Shown here in pieces: positions 60,320 to 64,000 of a stretch of DNA of 64,000 bases; the stretch's first letter is position 1; each line of letters opens with the position of its first letter. The notes below the pieces were generated by a model. It saw nothing but the letters and a program-made list of their open reading frames with translations. It ran no database searches and had not been told where the DNA came from. The DNA is from Gemmatimonadota bacterium. GTDB taxonomy: Bacteria; Gemmatimonadota; Gemmatimonadetes; Gemmatimonadales; Gemmatimonadaceae. The stretch lies in contig JAQBPX010000038.1 in NCBI GenBank assembly GCA_028287305.1, forward strand, positions 186,001 through 250,000, read 5' to 3'. Both the position numbers and the translations under genes were made by a program.

Positions 60320-61174
60320 ATGCGACGCGACCCGCACCAACTGCGTGACGAAGGGAGCGCCACCGTGATGCGCTCGGTCCGGCTCTCCTGCGGGAGCGTC
60401 GACCTGTTCCATGCGCGCGGCTTCGCGCACCGGTTCCCGCCGCACGTCCACGACGAGCACGCGATCGGCGTGTTCGAGGGCGGCGCGAGCGAGATCTCCT
60501 ATCGCGGCGCCACGGCCACCGCGGTCACCGGCTCCCTGCTCGCCATCAGCGCGGGCCAGGTGCACTCGGCGCACGCCCCCACCGCGGAGGGATGGTCGTA
60601 CCGCATGCTGTACCCGTCGCCGGCGGTGCTGCGCACGGTGATCGGCCTGGAGGCGGGCGACCTCTTTCCACGCGCCGTGATTCGCGACGCCGAGCTCGGC
60701 GCGCGCATGGGGATGGTGCACCGGCTGCTGCTCGCCGAGGGGGCGTCGATGCAGGCGGAGGCGTCGCTGGCGGAGCTGCTGCGCGTACTCTGGACGCGCC
60801 ATGCGCGCGCGACGTGGGACGATGGCGCGCGCACCGCGCCGATGCTGGTGGCCGAGCGCGCGCGCGATTACCTGGAGGCGCACAATGCGCGCGCGGTGCC
60901 GCTGGCCGAGCTGGCGGCGGTGGTGGGCGTGAGCGTGTTCCACCTGGTGCGGGTGTTCGGCCGCCGCTTCGGCGTGCCGCCGCATGCGTACCTGCGCATG
61001 CTGCGCGTGAGCCGCGCGCGGGAGATGCTGCGCACGGGCAAGCCCGCGTCGATCGTGGCGTACGAGTGCGGCTTCGCCGACCAGAGCCATTTCACGCGGT
61101 CGTTCAAGGACGTGGTGGGGATGCCGCCGGGACGGTTTACGGCGGGTGTGAGGCATGAGGAGCTGAGGGGCTGA
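60320..61174 (+). CDS. AraC-family transcriptional regulator
   Basis: 284 residues. N-terminal cupin-like ligand domain (about 20-95: PPHVHDEHAIGVFEGGASEI, SAGQVHSAHAPTAEGW), then helix-turn-helix pairs of the AraC type (about 180-275: LAELAAVVGVSVFHLVRVFG, SIVAYECGFADQSHFTRSFK, DVVGMPPGRFTAG). A later Met (60368) is an alternative start. No neighbour suggests a target. Convergent with the PQQ protein gene, sharing a terminator. Confidence 0.9.
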   Translation: MRRDPHQLRDEGSATVMRSVRLSCGSVDLFHARGFAHRFPPHVHDEHAIGVFEGGASEISYRGATATAVTGSLLAISAGQVHSAHAPTAEGWSYRMLYPSPAVLRTVIGLEAGDLFPRAVIRDAELGARMGMVHRLLLAEGASMQAEASLAELLRVLWTRHARATWDDGARTAPMLVAERARDYLEAHNARAVPLAELAAVVGVSVFHLVRVFGRRFGVPPHAYLRMLRVSRAREMLRTGKPASIVAYECGFADQSHFTRSFKDVVGMPPGRFTAGVRHEELRG

Positions 61175-61212
61175 GGAACGGCGTCCCCAGCCCCCCAAGT
61201 CCTCAGCCCCTC
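61165..61212. terminator. Bidirectional terminator hairpin
   Basis: GAGGGGCTGAGGA (61165-61177) and its perfect 13-base mirror (61200-61212) with a 22-base loop. The stem overlaps the stop codons of both convergent genes. Confidence 0.7.
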
Positions 61213-63035
61213 AGCCCCTGCCCCACATACTCCGCCGCCCGATACACCGCCGAGAGCACGTCGGGCACGCGCACGAACCCGGTGCCGGGCGCGCCGCCGA
61301 ACGAGCGCACCCAGGCACCGGCCAGCCCCCACTCGTCGCGACCCAGCACCGTGATGTGCGGATCGTCGGCAATGCCCCAGCCGGCGCGCCAGCGCGCCGG
61401 CATTCCCCAGCGCTCACCGACCGGCGTGGCGCGCACGCCGCGCACGTCGAAGGTCGCTGAATCCGTGCTCACCCCTTCGAGCGCCGACGACGCCGCGAAG
61501 TCGAGCCCCGCGAGTCCCTTGTCCACGCCGCCATCCTTCGGGTTCCTGGGCAACAGCAGCGGGGGAACTCCCGGCCACACCACCTTGCCGCCCGCGTCGA
61601 GGAAGGCGCGCAGCCGGCGCGCCATGCCGCCCGTGTCGCCGGCGATCTCGGGCAGGTGGTCGATGGCGAAGACCAGTGTGGAGGGGCGATGCGCACGCGC
61701 GGCGTCGTCGAGGAAGGCCGGCAGCGCCGCGGCATCCAGCGCGCGATAGCCGCGATTCCGCAGCGCCGTGTTGAGCTTCACCGACTCGGTGGTCCACGCG
61801 GCGCGCGCGAAGCTCGTGTCGAAGAAGACTGCGCGGTCCGGCGCGCGCGCCGAGTCGGCGCTCACGCGCAGCGCGTAGACGCTGCCGTCGGTGCTCCCGA
61901 ACACCACCAGGTCGCCGCTCGCCACCGGTGAGCCGAACACGGGCCCTTCGCTCGCGAAGCGCCAGAGGATGGCGCCGGTCGCGAGGTCGTGCGCCGTGAC
62001 CTTGCCGCCACCCTCGCCGGAGTAGAGCACGTTCCCCGCGATCGCCGGCGACGCCCAGGTGAGACCGGTGAGCTTGCGCCACTTCTCCACTCCGGTGGTC
62101 GCGTCGACGGCCTGCACGAACTGCTTGTCCGAGCTGCCTGCGTACACCACGCCGTCCTTCACGGCGGGGGACGTGTTCACCCAGCTCACCTGGTGGTCGT
62201 AGCGCCACTTCTCGGCGCCCGTGGTGGCGTCCACCGCGTACAGGAACCCGTCGCGCGAGCCGACGAACACGCTGTTGCCCGAGACGGCGGGCGACGCCTG
62301 CACGGTGCGGCGATCGAAGCCGAACTTTTTCGACTCGAGCGTCACGCCCGTCGTCGCGAAGCGCCAGCGCCGCGCGCCAGTAGTCGCGTCAAAGGCGTAG
62401 AGGTATCCATCGGCGGAGCCCACGTACACCGCGCCATTCGCGACCGCGGGGGAGCTGCGCACGCGTCCCTCGGTCATGGACTTCCAGATCGTGGCACCGG
62501 TGTGCAGGTCGAGCGCGTAGAGCGCGCCGTCCCCCGCCCCGATGTACACGCGGTGGCCCACCACCACGGGCGACGAGTGATAGATGTCCCCGGTCTCGTG
62601 TCCCCATGGAAATGGGAGCGTGGCGCCCGTGCGATGCGTCCAGGCGACGTGGCCATCGCGCGCATCGAACGCCTCGATCACGCCAGCGCGATTGGCGAGC
62701 ACCACGAGCCCCTCGGCCACGGCCGGGCTCGAGAACACCGCGCTGCCGGCGGCGTGCTTCCAGCGCAGCGCGCCCGTGGGCAGGTCGAGCGCGTAGAGGT
62801 TGCCGTCACCGCTTCCTACGAACACGGCGTCGCCGGCAATCGCCGGAGAAGCGATGACGTCGCCCTGCGTCTCGAAGCGCCACTGCAAGCCGAGCAGCGC
62901 GCGCCCGGGGGTCGCGTGAAACACGCCGGTGTGGGCGGCATCGCCGCGGAACATCGTGGGCGCTGGGGCCACCGGCACGCTGCTGGCCGGCAGCGCGAGC
63001 GCCGCACCCATCGCGAGGAGTCTTGGAAGGTTCAT
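61203..63035 (-). CDS. PQQ-repeat beta-propeller protein with fused C-terminal domain
   Basis: 610 residues, signal peptide 1-22 (ALALPASSVPVAPA). At least seven repeats with the pattern GxLYAxDxxTGxxxWxx (for example GNLYALDLPTGALRWKH and GFLYAVDATTGAEKWRY), and an eighth degenerate one, make an eight-bladed propeller (about 35-410). The C-terminal ~200 residues (about 410-610: AVFFDTSFARAAWTTESVKL, HRPSTLVFAIDHLPEIAGDT, RAFLDAGGKVVWPGVPPLLL) are a separate alpha/beta domain resembling GATase1/ThuA-like folds. Exported; no dehydrogenase heme partner near. Function unknown. Confidence 0.82.
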   Translation of the reverse strand: MNLPRLLAMGAALALPASSVPVAPAPTMFRGDAAHTGVFHATPGRALLGLQWRFETQGDVIASPAIAGDAVFVGSGDGNLYALDLPTGALRWKHAAGSAVFSSPAVAEGLVVLANRAGVIEAFDARDGHVAWTHRTGATLPFPWGHETGDIYHSSPVVVGHRVYIGAGDGALYALDLHTGATIWKSMTEGRVRSSPAVANGAVYVGSADGYLYAFDATTGARRWRFATTGVTLESKKFGFDRRTVQASPAVSGNSVFVGSRDGFLYAVDATTGAEKWRYDHQVSWVNTSPAVKDGVVYAGSSDKQFVQAVDATTGVEKWRKLTGLTWASPAIAGNVLYSGEGGGKVTAHDLATGAILWRFASEGPVFGSPVASGDLVVFGSTDGSVYALRVSADSARAPDRAVFFDTSFARAAWTTESVKLNTALRNRGYRALDAAALPAFLDDAARAHRPSTLVFAIDHLPEIAGDTGGMARRLRAFLDAGGKVVWPGVPPLLLPRNPKDGGVDKGLAGLDFAASSALEGVSTDSATFDVRGVRATPVGERWGMPARWRAGWGIADDPHITVLGRDEWGLAGAWVRSFGGAPGTGFVRVPDVLSAVYRAAEYVGQGLRG

Positions 63036-63101
63036 GCGCCCACGATAGTGCGCGGCTCCAACAGCTGCTTGACGGATCTTGACGCATGCCCGCAAACGCC
63101 G

Positions 63102-63142
63102 GATGGCTGCCACCGGGACCTTGCGGTCCGGTGACAGCCATC
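63102..63142. terminator. Terminator hairpin after the SusD gene
   Basis: GATGGCTGCCACCGGGACC and its near-complete mirror (18-base stem, one mismatch and one bulge) with a TTGC loop; on the minus strand it is downstream of the SusD stop at 63296. No long T-run. Confidence 0.55.
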
Positions 63143-63295
63143 ATCAGGCGATGGCTGGTACCAGTAGCTGGGGTGCGGGTCCCTCAGCAGTCAGCCATTC
63201 TGTAACAGGGCAGCGCGCATCATTGCTCAGACCTGCGGGGTCCTCACAACAGCCACCCTTCCCGCAAACGTTCAGCCCGTATGAGGGGCGCTCTA

Positions 63296-64000
63296 TCAGG
63301 GCACCGGATCGGCGCAGTCGGTCCCGACGCCGCCACAGCTGTAGTTCGCGATGCGCAGCGTGCCGAGCTCCTTCCCCGGAACCGGCAGCGAGCGCGGCGA
63401 GCCCGGGAACATCACGTCGAAGCGACGGGCATCGCCCCATCCTACTACGACGTTCGTGCCATACAGTTCCAACAGGCGCTCGTAGATCACGGCATCCAGC
63501 AGCGTGCCGCATCCCGTTCCCGCCACGTTCTTCGGCAGGCAGTCCGCCGAGGCCGGCACGCCGGCCGTGGTGACCGCGGGCAGCTTGCCGCGACCGACAC
63601 GGGTCTTGTTGATCATGTCCACCGCGCGCTGCAGGTTGCCGGAGGTGCGGATGAGCGCCTCGGCGATCAGCAGGTCGTTCTCTGCGGAGATCATGTTCGG
63701 GGTGAGTCCCAGGAAGCCGTTCGGCTGTCCACGCGCCATGTAGAGGTAGCGCTGGTAGGCCCACGGCGAGAGCATGTAGAAGCCGCGGGTCGGGTCGCCG
63801 ATCGTGTTGCCGCGATAGGCGAAGTCCGTCCCCATGCGCGCGTCGGGTGACGTCGCCTTGGGGGGGAGCTGCGTGCTGTTCATCTGGACGGGCTGGGTGG
63901 GGTCCATCGCGCGGATCACGCGAAAGTCCACCCGCGTCCAGCTGTCGGTGTTCATGTACACCGTGTAGTTGTTGCCGAAGGGGTTCGAGCTCGTGACGGT
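63296..64000 (-). CDS. SusD/RagB-family lipoprotein, C-terminal part
   Basis: Open at the right edge; ~234 residues seen. C-terminal RagB features: NTDSWTRVDFRVIRAMDPTQ, ISAENDLLIAEALIRTSGNL, MINKTRVGRGKLPA and ERLLELYGTNVVVGWGDARR. The layout is close to the SusD at 39901-41487 (INNTRVGRGGLP). The mature end carries several cysteines (CGGVGTDC). A SusC partner would be expected beyond the window's right edge. Confidence 0.9.
   Translation of the reverse strand, partial: TVTSSNPFGNNYTVYMNTDSWTRVDFRVIRAMDPTQPVQMNSTQLPPKATSPDARMGTDFAYRGNTIGDPTRGFYMLSPWAYQRYLYMARGQPNGFLGLTPNMISAENDLLIAEALIRTSGNLQRAVDMINKTRVGRGKLPAVTTAGVPASADCLPKNVAGTGCGTLLDAVIYERLLELYGTNVVVGWGDARRFDVMFPGSPRSLPVPGKELGTLRIANYSCGGVGTDCADPVP

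Overview
The window is high-GC bacterial chromosome. The gene content points to Gemmatimonadota: two SusC/SusD-type uptake loci, three ADOP-type FtsX/MacB permeases (two with PadR regulators), Ser/Thr kinases fused to TolB-like/TPR sensor regions, a SARP/BTAD regulator, many secreted metallo- and S9 peptidases, and many lipoproteins. The phylum call is inferred from this gene set; there is no rRNA or other marker in the window to confirm it.

Layout. 1-1.8 kb: the end of an ammonium transporter, then a ROK-family regulator. 2.4-10.7 kb: an accessory-looking block, visibly poorer in G+C than its surroundings, with about a dozen mostly unrecognised small genes on the minus strand (membrane proteins, lipoproteins, a zinc-ribbon-like protein, a YcxB-like protein, a transglutaminase-like protein, an orphan antitoxin-like protein, a secreted HEAAH protein). 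10.9-20.5 kb: exported peptidases (M1, S9, M61-like) and a small TonB-plug protein. 20.5-23.5 kb: PadR plus an ADOP permease. 23.6-27 kb: the membrane half of F-type ATP synthase plus delta, with no alpha/gamma/beta/epsilon genes next to it. 27-33.4 kb: lipoproteins, a two-component system, a cyclase-family protein, a VOC protein, a MoxR ATPase and a cytochrome c lipoprotein. 33.6-39.7 kb: an exported rhodanese, a DPP IV-type peptidase and a second ADOP permease. 39.9-44.6 kb: a SusC/SusD pair. 44.9-49.8 kb: a BlaI/BlaR1-like pair, then PadR plus a third ADOP permease. 50.1-58.6 kb: two Ser/Thr kinases, lipoproteins and a SARP-type regulator. 58.6-61.2 kb: a TetR-controlled divergent locus and an AraC regulator. 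61.2-64 kb: a PQQ-repeat beta-propeller protein with an extra C-terminal domain, and the end of a second SusD.

Working together: exported peptidases, SusCD uptake systems and the ammonium transporter suggest a proteolytic, peptide-scavenging life style. Many genes are paired as regulator-target units with overlapping start/stop codons (PadR-ADOP, BlaI-BlaR1, sensor kinase/response regulator).

The most unusual signal is in the gaps between genes. At least five different families of palindromic or tandem repeats occur in 64 kb. Four gene units (ATP synthase F0, rhodanese, one ADOP, one PadR-ADOP pair) are each bracketed by two copies of the same repeat family. This suggests repeat-bracketed cassettes that may have moved or rearranged, and is the best candidate here for something undescribed.
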